Shown here in pieces: positions 23,825-34,741 of a stretch of DNA of 64,000 bases. Position 1 is the first letter of the stretch. Each line of letters begins with the position of its first letter. The position numbers were made by a program, and so were the translations under genes. The notes beneath the pieces were generated by a model. That model was given only the letters and a program-made list of their open reading frames with translations. It had not been told where the DNA came from and did no database searches. Source of the stretch: Coriolopsis trogii (taxonomy: Eukaryota > Basidiomycota > Agaricomycetes > Polyporales > Polyporaceae); NCBI GenBank assembly GCA_020543525.1, contig JAHYIO010000033.1:310001-374000 (forward strand). The letters run 5' to 3'.

Positions 23825-25116
23825 TTACTCCTGCATGGTGACATCCTCCTCTGTTCTCTTCCACCGCAAATTGCTCTCGTAGAAGTCAATCAACTACCGT
23901 GCACGGTTAAGTGCCACAATGCAACGTCAGGGAATGCGACAACATACCAAATGCGGCATCTTCTTCTTGCAAACAGTCGTCGTCTCTCTTCCATGCTTGC
24001 CGTTCTTCCTGTACGCGAGAATGTTCCCCGGTCGGTCAGAGTGCACAGCATGAAGATCAACGGGAAACTTGCAGTGTGAAGTAGACGACGAGGGTCCCGT
24101 CGTCCATCTGCTCCACGGTGTCGATGCACCGGACGAGATGCTCCCATGACGGCACGCTCATCAGCTTCTTCATGTCCGCCTCATCCTCCTCCTCCTCATC
24201 GTCCTCGTCCACGTCCATCTTCGTCTGCGACGCGCGTTTGGCAAGCGCACTCGCGCTCGCGGTCTTCTTCGCCGACGACCCGCCCGCGCCCGTGCTCTTG
24301 CGCGGCTTCTTCGGGGCGACCTCGTCCTCGTCCTCGTCCTCGGACGCGTCGCGCGCCGCCGCCGCTGCCGCCGCCGGCTTCGGGGGCCGGCCGCGCTTCT
24401 TCGGGGCCGAGCGCGTGCTGCCTTCGTCGTCCGACTCGTCGTCCTTCACCGCCGACTTGCGCGGCTTCGTGGCGGCGGCGGGCTTGGGCCCCGGTTTGGC
24501 CTTTGGCTCGGACTTGCGGGGGCCGGTCTTCTTGGTGTGCCTGGCCCAGTACTCGTTGATGAGGTCCTTTGCGCCTCTGGCGTGCGTGGATGACCGGGTC
24601 GGCATGGGCAGGATCGAGGGGTGCAAGTGGTGAGATGTGGCGGTCAGCACGCGCGTCCGGTTTCTGCGGTAGCAGGAGCAGGGGGCGGCACTTACATTGC
24701 GTCGTTTTCGTCCACCCAGCTGTTGTGCTCCTCGTCGTAACCCTTCCACTTGACGTAGTAACCGGTCCTGCCCTGCGGACGCGCCAAAGAGGCCCGTCAG
24801 CGTGTGCTAACCGGGGGGGACGCGTGCCCCGCTCCTGCCCAAACCAGATATCGAGACGCGAACGTTAACGAACCTTGGGGAACATGCCGAGTTTGGCCTC
24901 CAGGATGGCCTCGATCTCGTACTCCTCCTCGTCGCCATCCTCGTCCTCGTCGTCGTCGTTCCCGTTCCCGTTTTCGGCCTCGTCCTCGCTCGGGTCGCGT
25001 CCTTTGTTCTTGGACGCGCCGTTCGTGGACGCTGCGGCAGCCTTCTTGCCCGACTTGGAAAGATCGGGCTCACTCTCCGAGTCAGAGACGTCGCGCTTTG
25101 CCGCAGCTTTTGTCAT
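23825..25116 (-). CDS. HP1: HP1-family heterochromatin protein (chromodomain + AT-hook-like hinge + chromoshadow domain)
   Basis: HP1 proteins bind H3K9-methylated nucleosomes through a chromodomain and dimerise through a chromoshadow domain to form heterochromatin. The start is the ATG at 25116 (MTKAAAKRDVSDSESEPD). After an acidic stretch come EEEYEIEAILEAKL, then GRTGYYVKWKGYDEEHNSWV: the Tyr, Trp and Tyr expected for the methyl-lysine cage are present. ARGAKDLINEYWARH ends the chromodomain. A hinge of about 110 residues is basic and Ala-rich with an AT-hook-like core, KKRGRPPKP. The chromoshadow domain is PSWEHLVRCIDTVEQMDDGT, VVYFTLQ, then two short downstream exons, NGKHGRETTTVCKKKMPHL and LIDFYESNLRWKRTEEDVTM. 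The splices are donor CAA|GTTTCC to acceptor GGAAG|AACGGC and donor CATTTG|GTATGT to acceptor CGGTAG|TTGATT. The stop TAA is at 23827-23825. Confidence 0.9.
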
Positions 25117-25507
25117 GACAGACGTATTTTTGGGGGGAGCAAGAGGGGGACGGAACGCGTTGGTGGTAGGGAAAGTCCGACAAGCGACGTTGGTGGACGA
25201 GGCGCGCGTGTGCAGTCAGGCCTGCCAAGTTCACACGCGTCTGTGCGTGACGCGCTACAGACACTATTCGAGTTGCAAACATGCGAAATGGCCGGGCAGC
25301 GCGTCATAGGACGCGATTCGCAAACTCTTGCTCACACAAAAAGACATCGGGGATGGAGTGGTTGCCATCGAGTAGATTACACGTATAGATGCAAAGAGAA
25401 AGAAGACAGCAGGGGCGATGTGTGATGGGACAAACAAACTTTCGGCGATTTCTTGGATGCGTACTGTGTTGCACTTGGACCGAGTGCATGGCAAGCAAGA
25501 ACAGATT
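25117..25507. other. HP1 promoter region and 3' end of the Y14 gene
   Basis: About 390 bp between two minus-strand genes. No distinct element was recognised. Confidence 0.4.
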
Positions 25508-26258
25508 TTACTCTCCTCCGCGTCGGCGCGACGGACTTGCACTCCTCCCGCGGCCTTCCCTCCCGCGCCCCTTTTTCGGCCCTGTGGGTGGAGGCCGGAC
25601 GAACGCGAAATCGCACTGGAGGGTCTGCTCCAACAGGGTCGTGCCCGATGCACCATCAATGGCGGCCTGTGCTTCGGCCATCGTCTCGTACTCCACGAGC
25701 GCATAGCCCTTGCGAGCGAAATGACAATCAGTGCGGGTGGAGAAGACAACGCAACGGGGACGCATACCTTGACGTATCCAGTCCGTCTGTCCAGGTTGAG
25801 GTGGAGGTTCTTGATCTCGCCGTACTCGGCGAACTTGTCCATGACGTCCTCCTCCGTGGCCTCCTCGTGGACGTTTGTGACGAGCACGATCCAGCCCTCG
25901 ACAGCTGGGACGCGTCGAAGGCAGAAGGGCAGTCCGTGTCAGAACAGAATAGGAAGGGCGCGAAGGGAGCTAGCGCGATGCACGATGAGTGTACTCACAG
26001 CGCGCGGCCCTCGTCTCTGAAGTCTGGCCGGACTCGACTCGGTCAAAGACTTGTTCGGAGGTGACAGCACTCTCATTTCCTGCGGGGCACGTCAGCGCGA
26101 GGTATGAAGAGATTGTTTGTTATGGACGCACCCGCCGCGCTCTGGAAACCCCGACCCTTCCTGCGGACGACGCCTCCTGCTTGAGGGGACGTCAGCCGCA
26201 TACAAAACGTGACAACGGGGCACACACCATCGTCGATGTTCATACCGTCGTCGGACAT
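25508..26258 (-). CDS. RBM8A: RNA-binding protein Y14 (RBM8A), exon junction complex subunit
   Basis: Y14 pairs with Mago in the exon junction complex, which marks spliced mRNA for export, localisation and nonsense-mediated decay. The start is the ATG at 26258 ([11 protein letters not shown]), an N-terminus spliced over a GT-AG intron to [14 protein letters not shown]. The single RRM reads [40 protein letters not shown] (RNP2/RNP1 regions as in Y14), then [19 protein letters not shown] and [12 protein letters not shown]. It ends in an RS-like tail, [15 protein letters not shown], with the stop at 25510-25508. Four or five short introns are needed. In Y14 the RRM face contacts Mago rather than RNA, and the segment matches that subclass closely. 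It sits head to tail behind HP1 and diverges from the MYND gene. Confidence 0.92.
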
Positions 26259-26538
26259 GGTGGATGATTGGTGGCGGAGAACGAGCAGAGTGCGACTGCA
26301 AGGACGCGTTTCGGTTGGGCGGCCAGCATGCGGCCGGGGACCGCGTCGGAGGTCTCCGAGGCTGTGGTCCGGGGGTCCTGGGGCCGGACCGGGCGGCAAC
26401 GAGGAGTGGCCGGTGGACTGACGGTGGACGGAGACGATCCGGGATCGTCTCCCGAGGCCGAGTCCGGATAGGGACGCGTGGGGGACTGTTCAGGCTGTCG
26501 AACGCGAGCTCATTCCGCCAGAGGATGTCAGCTTACCA

Positions 26539-27043
26539 CGTCTGTCCCTGCTTGTCTGTTTTTTGTCTCCCGGTACAGTCCGTGCACCGCTTCTCGCTTT
26601 CTGGAGCGTGATACATTACCCTCCTGCCAGTGCCAAACGCACGTTCATCTGGATGGGGTGCACCTCTGCAGTCGACCTGACTCGGCCACCTCCCACTTTC
26701 GTAACATCTGGGAATTACGGGAAATCCACTTCGGCCGCGTGTCGCACTCCCTTGACTGTTTCACATTCGGTTTCCTTGCCCATCCCCGTCCAGATCAGCC
26801 GCGTACGACGGCCATGATGCGTGTCATGCACTCATCAAGCAAGTTTCCAAGTGAGCATACTCCCCTCCCAGCTGTACCTTAACCATTCCGTCCGTTTACG
26901 TATCCCCTCCCCCTCCAGATCTTTTTCCACAAGCCCGAGTAAAACGGCGTTTGTCTGAGCCCACGCGGGTCCTAGCGCTCGCGCTCCTCTGCGAATAAAA
27001 GGTCCTCCAGTGCCGTCATAGGCCCTCGCTGTCCTCGTCGGTC
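26539..27043 (+). repeat. Dispersed repeat, copy A (promoter-like)
   Basis: This segment of about 505 bp has a second, inverted copy at 58968-59377. Shared landmarks in order: CGTCTGT-CCTG, GTGCACC-CTTCTCGCT, CCCACTT-CGTAA-ATCTGGGA, GGTTTCCTTGCCCATCCC, AGCTGTACCTTAACCATTCC, GTCCGTTTACGTATCCCC, GAGTAAAACGGCGTTTGT, AATAAAAGG and GTCCTCGTCGGTC. By eye the right half is highly similar and the left half carries several indels. Copy A ends 55 bp before the ATG of the MYND gene and lies in the Y14-MYND divergent interval. It could be a solo LTR, another transposon remnant or a duplicated promoter. Confidence 0.8.
26994..27002 (+). promoter_or_regulatory. Possible TATA-type element of the MYND gene, inside the repeat
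   Basis: AATAAAAGG lies about 100 bp upstream of the start codon at 27099. The same element, with the same downstream context ending GTCCTCGTCGGTC, is kept in the inverted copy near 59 kb. Confidence 0.4.
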
Positions 27044-27098
27044 TTTTTCGCTTTCTGCCTTGCGGTTGCCCCCTTTGCTACCCTATTTCGCTCATACT

Positions 27099-27834
27099 AT
27101 GTCTTCGCCACTCATTAAACACCCCTGCACCATCTGCTGCCAGCCGACCACGCTCTGGTGCAGTCGCTGCCAAAATGCATGGTACTGCACCCCGGAGCAT
27201 CTCTCGAACGCACGTCTGCCCCTCAGCTCCCTCCCTCATGCCACCGCTCGCTTACACTCGTTGGCATCTACTAGGATTGGCCTCGCCACCGTCGCGAGTG
27301 CGTGCCGTCCCACGCGCCCCAGCCCCAGTACCCGAACATGATTGCCACCCCGCCTCCGGCCCAAGCGGAGCTCATCCCTGTCACCGCGCTCTTGTTCATG
27401 CCCCACGAAGGTATGTGCCGTCTTCCAGCACGCTCTGGGCAGTGTCCGCCTCACACACCCCATTTTTGTCAGACCGCGTCCGCGTCACGACCATCCAGTG
27501 CCGTCCGCAAGGCACGGTCTCCCAGGGAATGTGCCCGACGCCGCTCGTGCAAGAGTTCTTCACGGAGAGCGTGCCGAACACGATCATCCTCACCCAAGGC
27601 CTCAACGGCGAGCCCCTCCGGTTCCCGCTCCACATCTGGTACTGCCCGACGTCGCTGCAGCGCGGCTCGCCGGTCAACCGGGCGATATTCCGCATAACGT
27701 CGGGCGCTGCGGCGAAGCCCTGGTGCGGCCCTGTTGTCGTCCTCAAGTTCAACGGATCCCGACGCCAAGGGTACGCGGACGCGAGCACCAACGACCTCCC
27801 TGCACTCTCGGCCTACTTTCTCGCGTACACTTGA
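27099..27834 (+). CDS. MYND zinc-finger protein
   Basis: The N-terminus (from ATG 27099) is MSSPLIKHPCTICCQPTTLW, then CSRCQNAWYCTPEHLSN, spliced to DWPRHRREC. The joined finger has C-x2-C, C-x2-C, C-x3-H-x7-H-x3-C spacing: one MYND Cys is replaced by His. To obtain that spacing the first intron (27210-27274) must start with GC (AAC|GCACGT) and end at CTACTAG, a GC-AG intron. A second, normal intron (donor GAAG|GTATGT, acceptor before ACCGCGTC) gives FMPHEDRVRVTTIQCRPQ. The rest (FFTESVPNTIILTQGLNGEP, LHIWYCPTSLQRGSPVNRA) is a conserved mushroom domain without a name known to me. MYND fingers usually bind proline-rich peptides in transcriptional or signalling complexes. Confidence 0.8.
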
Positions 27835-30222
27835 GCCGCGCCCCACTCGTTCACACGACGCACGCTCTGTCGCGTGCGTCGGCATACACACAAAAGAAAG
27901 CTTGTGCGTATAATGCTTGTATATACCCTATCTAATGTGCCTCCGGACCCGGATCGCTGCTCGTCGATTGCTTTCGAATACTGTAGATAGCCCCCACCTA
28001 TTTGCTCCTCTCCTTGCTACCTGTACGCCCCTCGCTCTCGTACGGACTGTGTTGTAGTATCTCCCGTGCAGAGTAGTAGCTAGCCGCACTGTACCGTCAC
28101 CATCGCACCATAGAGTTTCCCGTACATCTTGGACAATCACAGGCCCGTCCGCTCGTTTTGATTCCCCTACTGTGTCGACGCCGAGAAGCATGGGGCGGGT
28201 TGGAAGAGAAGATTGGGACACTGACTCACGCTGTCAGCCCATGGCATGGCCAGGGACGCGGGGGATCTGAGGTGGCAATCGAGATCTGGGCGTAGGAAGC
28301 TGGCCTCTCCCTCGCGTCATGGTCTTTCTGGAAAGCCCGGGCTGTATTCAGAGTCTAATCCTCCTTTGTGGCGCGCCCGGCCCTGTGCGCACGCCCGCCT
28401 CAGCGCCTGCGCCTGGCTGTGGGCTGGCCGCCGTGTGCGTGCGTGTGCCTTGTCGTGCCTGGCTGTTCAAGTCGCCGTGGCCCGCGAGCGTCCTCGCGCG
28501 CGCGATGCCCGTCTCAATCTGTCCCTGCCATCCTGACATCGCGCGCACAGCCGGCCCCATCCACGAGGCTCTCATACACATCCCCGGCCGTTCGGGCCAA
28601 GGCTGACGACCCGCGTCGCGGATCGAAGGGCTCGACTCCCCGTCCGACCACTCAGCAGTCGCAACGTCCCCCATGATGAAGCCCGGACGTCCCCACGATC
28701 AATGGGTCCCACCGCCTCCCGCTACCGACGTTCCGTTCGTGTGTGTGATCGACTATATAGGCGCGTACGCATGATTATGCGCACCGCCGCGGACCCGGAG
28801 GAGGAACATCATGACGACTCACGAGCGACGCTCGCCCAGCGTGCGGCGCGGCGCGCGAGGTAAGCAGAGAAGATGACTTTTTTCCATTCCAGCCACATAC
28901 TACACATGTGGCGCGCTGCGCTGCACCCTTGGTCGGTGGCCGGATGATCGTCGGTCGGGTCTGTGCGACATGCGACATGCGACAGTCGAACTGGCCCAGT
29001 GCCCATGACGCACTCGATGGGTGTGTGTGCTTGTACTTGTGTGTGCCCAGCGCGGGTCCATTTATCACGCTTGGCGCTGTTGGGGAATGGAATAGGGAGA
29101 ACTTGAAGGGCTTGGGAGGAGCTTGGGGATCATCCACTCTCGTGCATCTGTCACCCAGCAGAAATTTCTCCTGGCCAAGGTTCGACGGGGTCGGAGAGTC
29201 AGACCGGGCCCAGGCGAACCGGGTGTTTCGTCGATGATTTCCGAAAGTGCGATCTCACAGATTCCACAACTTCTTTACCTCCGTGATCGCAGGCAATATG
29301 GGAGAACCCATGGGAGTGGAGCCTTGCTCGTCTTGCTCGCCCTGGTCGGGTACGCACGCGCTTCGAATCATGTGCCAGTGAGAATTTGGGACTCACGCGC
29401 GAACGATGATCGCGCAAAAACGTTCATGGCCATCTGTGAATCTCGACGGAGGCTTTTGACGTTATGTCGGATAGTATGCGCCTGGAGCTTTCTTCTCAAC
29501 CGTGAGTCATGACGTTGCACCGCCGGGTGCGTTACAACGTACGCCCGCCGGTCTTGTACTCATTCCACTCTTCTGTCCTTCTAGCTGCGATTCTTAGGCG
29601 ACTCACTTGGTCTGAAACGATGCGCCACAGACTTGCTATCTCCCTCGGCTCCCGAACATTGACTGTAAAACTGTGTTAACCGCAAATACTAGCACTCTAA
29701 GCGACATCTGCATGTGCTCGTCCAGGCACAACTGACGCGATGGCGCTCGGCTTCGTGTATGCTTCGACACAAAGCAGCGTAATACATACCGAACAATTGA
29801 TTGTTTTCACTTCACTGTGCCGCATATAGCTGACCTGACACATCCCGACCGTGAAGTCGCCGACCGAACAGTGTGTACTCGCAGCAATGGCGGCTCGACA
29901 GCCTGACCCGGCGAATGTCTTAGCAGACGAGAAACGCCGGAAGGAGGCAGAGCAAGGGCAGGACACGCAGCAGCGAACGCCGGTGGACCATCGACTGTGT
30001 TGTTACATACTACTCATACATACCGACAGCCTTCAGCTTGGCTACTCCGCGGTTCCGCCGCGTCATCGTCAGCCTCCAGGGCGGAGTCGAAGCGTGCGCG
30101 GATCGGCGCCGGCGGCTCACCGAGCGCGGAGTCTGACACTGTAACCAGTCACAGGTACCGCCGCACAGCCATGCCCTGGTCTGTTGGCAGTCCGCCAGCG
30201 AACATGTCATCGCGACCTGAGC
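27835..30222. other. Interval with no firmly supported gene; possible weak plus-strand gene from 29464
   Basis: From 27835 to about 29450 I recognise nothing coding. A TATA-like TATATAGG at 28755 and a GT/GC-rich patch at 28430-28520 are the only landmarks. From 29464 a plus-strand ATG opens MSDSMRLELSSQP, ended by GTGAGT. At 29887 a frame reads MAARQPDPANVLADEKRRKE, and around 30070 another reads ASRAESKRARIGAGGSPSAE with an NLS-like core. These could be exons of one small disordered protein, but joins between them were not resolved and stops interrupt simple models. Confidence 0.3.
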
Positions 30223-30859
30223 CTACTCCTCATCCTCGTCATAGCTCGACTCCCCATCCCCCTCGTCGTCCTCGTCCTCGTCGTTCTCGTCGATGTCCTC
30301 ATCCTCGTCGTCCTCGACCATCGCGTTCTGCGGCGCCTGCTGCGGCTGCGGGGGCGGGTGGTTCGACGCGGTGCCGCTCGCCATCTGGCGGGCCTGTGCG
30401 GCGCGTTCGGCCTCCTCGCGCGCGGGGTCGACGGGGAAGAGGAGGTCGAGGGCGAGGTCCTTCCACCGGATGGAGCCGTTCACGCCTCCGCCCCCGTAGC
30501 CCATGTCCTCAAAGAGCGCGCGGGAGGCTGGGTCGTACGGCCGGCGTGGGAGCGCTGCTGGGTGCTTGATGCTCAGCGGGTTCCCGTATGGGTACGAGGG
30601 GTGCACCTGGGACGGGAGCACTGGTGTAGGGAACGCGTGGTTAGGGAAGACGTTTCGAGGAAGGCTCGGGGTGGCGTGCCTTCTGATTCCTCGGGGTTTG
30701 GAGGTTTCATGTGTGGGGCCATATCGATGTCTGTGTAGTGTGGGTAAGAAAGAAGGATGAGCCGTGTGGGATGCGCTGCGTACCATCTACGGATATGTCG
30801 CCGTTGAGGTAATCAGGTGTGCCTATGGTGTCGAGGACTTCGATGTCATGACGGGTCAT
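30223..30859 (-). CDS. Small acidic-tailed protein of unknown function
   Basis: The main exon (about 30621-30223) encodes LPSQVHPSYPYGNPLSIKHP, SRALFEDMGYGGGGVNGSIR, WKDLALDLLFPVDPAREEAE, a Pro/Gln stretch and a strongly acidic C-terminus (DDEDEDIDENDEDEDDEG). An upstream exon gives MTRHDIEVLDTIGTPDYLNG then DISVD, and splicing from GATG|GTACGC to CACCAG|TGCTCC joins in frame. The intron would be about 160 nt, long for this genome, so another small exon (DIDMAPHMKPPNPEE) may lie inside it. The start at 30859 is the first good Met; the frame continues upstream (DLTFCYLH) after an AATAG acceptor, so an earlier exon may exist. No known domain is recognised. It diverges from the TFIIIC gene. Confidence 0.62.
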
Positions 30860-31342
30860 GTGGAGGTAGCAGAACGTGAGATCCTATTGGGGAAAGTCAG
30901 AAGTTCAGTATCCTTCGAGAAGAGAAGAGTTTGAATCAGACAGTCATGTTGTGCGTTTGTGCTAGTGTTGAAATCACTCTCCGACCCTGGCTGCCGGCTC
31001 AGACAAGTCAATCGGGAGAAGTGAACCACTCTTTGTTCGAACGAGCGCCCGCTGCACGCTTCTTCCGCGGCGACCGGTATTTCAAACTCCGACCTGTGTT
31101 CATCCGAGTCGGCGACAACTTGATGTCTTCTCCTCTCACCTTGACATTTCTACATACCAGCTCTTGTTTCTATCTTTCTCCCACTGCATTCACCGGGTGC
31201 TCGTCAACCGGGTGTATTCATAGCAAGCTGACCGCTTTCCAGACCAGAAATCTGGTCGAGTCGTTCAGCCACACATAGTTGCACCACATCCGTGGTTCGT
31301 CCCTGTGTCGATTCATGTCGGCGGTCATCTCACAGTCTCACC
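30860..31342. other. Divergent intergenic region
   Basis: About 480 bp between the starts of the small acidic gene and the TFIIIC90-like gene. It probably serves as a shared promoter area, and may contain a 5' exon of the minus-strand gene. Confidence 0.4.
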
Positions 31343-34300
31343 ATGCCAGGGCGAACATACGAGCAATATCCCCGCAAAGAGATGTCGGCGGAACTGCTCA
31401 TACACGGAGCGTTGAGTCTTCCGGCGGTGTCGGTCTCTCCGTCAGTCAACTGCCTCCAGTTCTCCCAGGACGGCCAGGCTGTACTCCTCACAAAGTACGC
31501 CGTTTACATACTGGTACAACGTTATCCTTGTCTACCGTTGTCTTCCTGCTGACACCGCCACTGTCTCCCCAGACACCAGACGTCGGAATTAGCGTGAACT
31601 TATCGTCAATCACTCAACAGGCACCTGAAGCCCAGTCGCCCTCTCGCAGGCCATTGGGCTGGCTGAGGACCATGCTGGAGTTTGATCGGGCTCTTACACA
31701 TCAGTGGCCCACAGACTGCGCAGGTTTGCCCATTATGCCATATAAGGAACGACGGACGCTCATGCATCTGACCAACCAGAATGGGCCGCAGTTTCACTGG
31801 GCTCGCTCGATCCTTCGCTGCAGGCCGTGGCGCTCTCCCCGAGTAATCTCACCACTGAGGCAGGGTGCGCATGATTTTCCACGCTAGCCCGGTCTCCCAT
31901 GCGTGCACCCCCAATTGACTTGCGGTCATCTGGCCACGCAGATGTGTCCTTGCGCTACTCAACTCCAATCTGGAACTAACCATATGGAGCGCGACGAAAA
32001 ATCTCCTCACAGGAGAGTGGATCATGGCGAGCCGACATCCATCTCGAACGCTGTCTCGCTTTACGAATGACCATGGCTGACAGCTTCAAAACGTCACGGA
32101 CGCGATGCATACAGCCACCGCTGCCAAGCCAGCTGGTTCGGCGTTAAAGGAGACGCTGCGAATGCAGTCGACTTGTGAGTAGCCCTGGACTGGGCCCTGA
32201 TGACTTTCATTTCCGACTGAACCATGTGCGATCCGGGATTACAGGTGTTGAGTGGTCATCTCAACCCGATTGGAACCACACACCGGCGCTGTTGGTCGAC
32301 GCGTCCCTCCTGGCGGTGGGCAATCGCGCCGGTTCCGTTACGTTTCTCAGGTATGTCGCCTACATATCTGATGACGTCCCACCTTACGCATTTCTACCGT
32401 TACCAAGGTATCGTCAGAAGGAGAGGCAGATGGCCCTTATTGAGGAGGTACCCGTCACCGACAGATGGATAACCCACCTTGCGTGGTCAGCGTGGAGGTT
32501 GTCTCAAGAGGGCACTTGTGAGTTCCCATAGAACCCTCGTCTGCTGCTCAGGGTTTTTCAACAGTCCAGGCGAGGCGCTGCTGTCTTGCGGGACGTCTGA
32601 TGGCTCTGTGGTTGTTCTCACTGTTCGTCAGGGTCTCAGACCTCCCACGCAGGACGCTCCGGATCACGAGCTTAGTACATCAGTCCAAGTTCAGGATGAG
32701 CAAGCGTCCGAGCGAGACGGACGGTCCATAACCGGCATACGGTGGGCGAACTCGCGCGCGCGCAGTACTGTGAGTCCTCATTTCTTCCATCTTGGTCGGT
32801 CTAAACTCTATTCTCCAGCCGATTTTGATATTCCACAAGCCTGGCGTGGTGCACCTCTGGTCTGCTCCTGAGTCCGAGTCTCCCTGGACAGGATCAAGGG
32901 CGCTCCTTCTTCGGACCCATAAACGCTCCGTGGGCTCTTCAGCTCTATCCCCGGTAGCTGGTATCTCGTATATTCCAGCGCACGACCTAGCTGTTGTTAC
33001 GCTCTCGGACGGATCTTTCTACGCCATCCACAAAATTTCTGTCAATCCAACTTTGGAACCACCGTCTCCAGCGGCAATCCGCTTTACTGCACTATCTGAC
33101 GTCTCCCGGTCGGTGTTTGTAAGAACGGAGTCAGAGAGCGCGACATTCAAAGATCTGGACCGTACGAATGGAGCTGTCGCCTATGACGGAGGCTCTACGC
33201 TGATGTGGGCGTACGAGTACGTTATGCCGAGATCACATCCTCTCTGAATCCCGCGTTCTAATACCTGCTTGTGGCCGTAGAGCGACCCGGCCGACAGATT
33301 TCAACTACAAGCACGACGCGAAGCACGTGAGCACGATGGTCGTCGCACAACTGTGGGATGAGGACCTGGACGAGAGGACGATCGTAGATCTTACGGAGCG
33401 CATCGGTCATGCTCAGGGTGGTTTGTCCTATACATTCGCCTAGCCACATCGGATTGTCTGACGGTAGATCCAAAGTCAGCGGCGAGGCCCCGCTATCCAT
33501 CCTTCGCCCGATTTTCCTCCACCTGCGCGACCCTGGGAGGGTCGCGCGAATGCACACGCGCATACTCGACGCCCTGCGTCACGTACCTTGCCTCGGTGCG
33601 GCCCCAGTCGTCTCCTGTCCGACTTTCGCCGGAGCTTGGACTGCGGAGCTTTCTAAGGCACTGGGTAACAGCTTGGCTACGCACTTCTTCGGCTGGAATA
33701 GCATTCGTTCGCAGCGCATACGGTATGCCATCTCCGTCTTCTGTCAGGTATGTCTTTTATGCAATCGCACCTCGCGGAGTGACAGACTACTGACAGCACC
33801 TTACGTGCAGAACCTCGCGGAAGCGCCGGACGTGCAGGAGAGGTTTGCCAACGCTGCTGAGCTATTTCTGGCAGCTGTCCGGGTGCATATCCAAATGGTC
33901 TTGATACGACATCTTATGGGCCTATGCGGGTTGCTGTCCGGGAACGGTATGCCTCGTCCTTGCTCGCATCTGTCAGCGTGGGTGGACGTGGGACATTGAC
34001 TTCAGGCTTTTCAGCGTATGACACTTATTTTGCGCGCCGCGTCGCCCACCAGTCTCTCGCGACGCCAGGAGCACCGCCGGCATTATCACAGGAAGCCGAA
34101 GTGTTGCTCGCGACGCTGCCATCTGAACCACACCCGGACACATCAAACGGCACAGGCGAGCTCGTTCACGGTGGCAACGACGGATTGGACGAGTCGTGTC
34201 CCGCTTGCAGTAGCCCGATCCCGCTCCAGCCCCCGAACGCAGATAGCGCTGTGTGCATGAACGGCCACGTATGGGGTACGTACGCGTCTCGCTTCGCACT

Positions 34301-34741
34301 TACGAACCGCTTGAAGGGACGGCGGCGCGCCACTATTCCTTCCGTCTTCATCCCTTCCCGCTCGCCGCCGCCGCCCGCCTGCTACACTCGCACTTTTTTC
34401 CCGTCTCGTTTCGTCTTCGTCCGTGATTGCGCATCAGGTTTTGTGAGCTCACTCGGTGCTCTACAGCCCGCTGCTGCGTTACCTCATTCGTGCTCGCGAC
34501 GCCGAGGGTTCGGACATGTATCGGATGCAGCCGCAAGGCCTTCCTTGCCCCACGCGCGTCCGCAGCGCCGGGACCGGAAGAGGGCGGAGACCAGATCGGG
34601 GACTCCGTCCGTGCGACGGCGCCGGCCCCAGTTCCGCGGGGGCTGCCCAGCTACGCGCGCGGCAGTCGGGTCGTGCAAGATCTTCTCGATGCTGTCCGGC
34701 GGTGCCCGTATTGCGGCAACAACTTTGTCGTGCTCGTCTGA
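31343..34741 (+). CDS. TFIIIC 90-kDa/delta-like subunit (RNA polymerase III initiation factor)
   Basis: TFIIIC binds internal promoters of tRNA genes and recruits TFIIIB. The N-terminal part is a WD-like propeller of the TFIIIC-delta type: LPAVSVSPSVNCLQFSQDGQ, AVSLGSLDPSLQAVALSPSN, VLALLNSNLELTIWSATKNL, VDASLLAVGNRAGSVTFLRY, LLSCGTSDGSVVVLTVRQGL, ISYIPAHDLAVVTLSDGSFY. The C-terminus is the TFIIIC zinc-finger domain: ESCPACSSPIPL, AVCMNGHVW, RCSVTSFVLATPRVRTCIGC, RCPYCGNNFVVLV. The four Cys/His pairs of that family are visible. About twelve short introns are needed; joins checked by hand include DCA|EWAAVSLGS and TEAG|CVLALLNS. The start is the ATG at 31343 (MPGRTYEQYPRKE), the stop TGA at 34739-34741. 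It corresponds to human GTF3C4 or fission yeast Sfc9. Confidence 0.85.

Noticed and set aside
23363..24079. Open frame of 238 codons on the plus strand
   Set aside because: It runs antisense to the last chromoshadow exons of HP1 (23825-24079) and the shared 3' region, and has no domain-like sequence.
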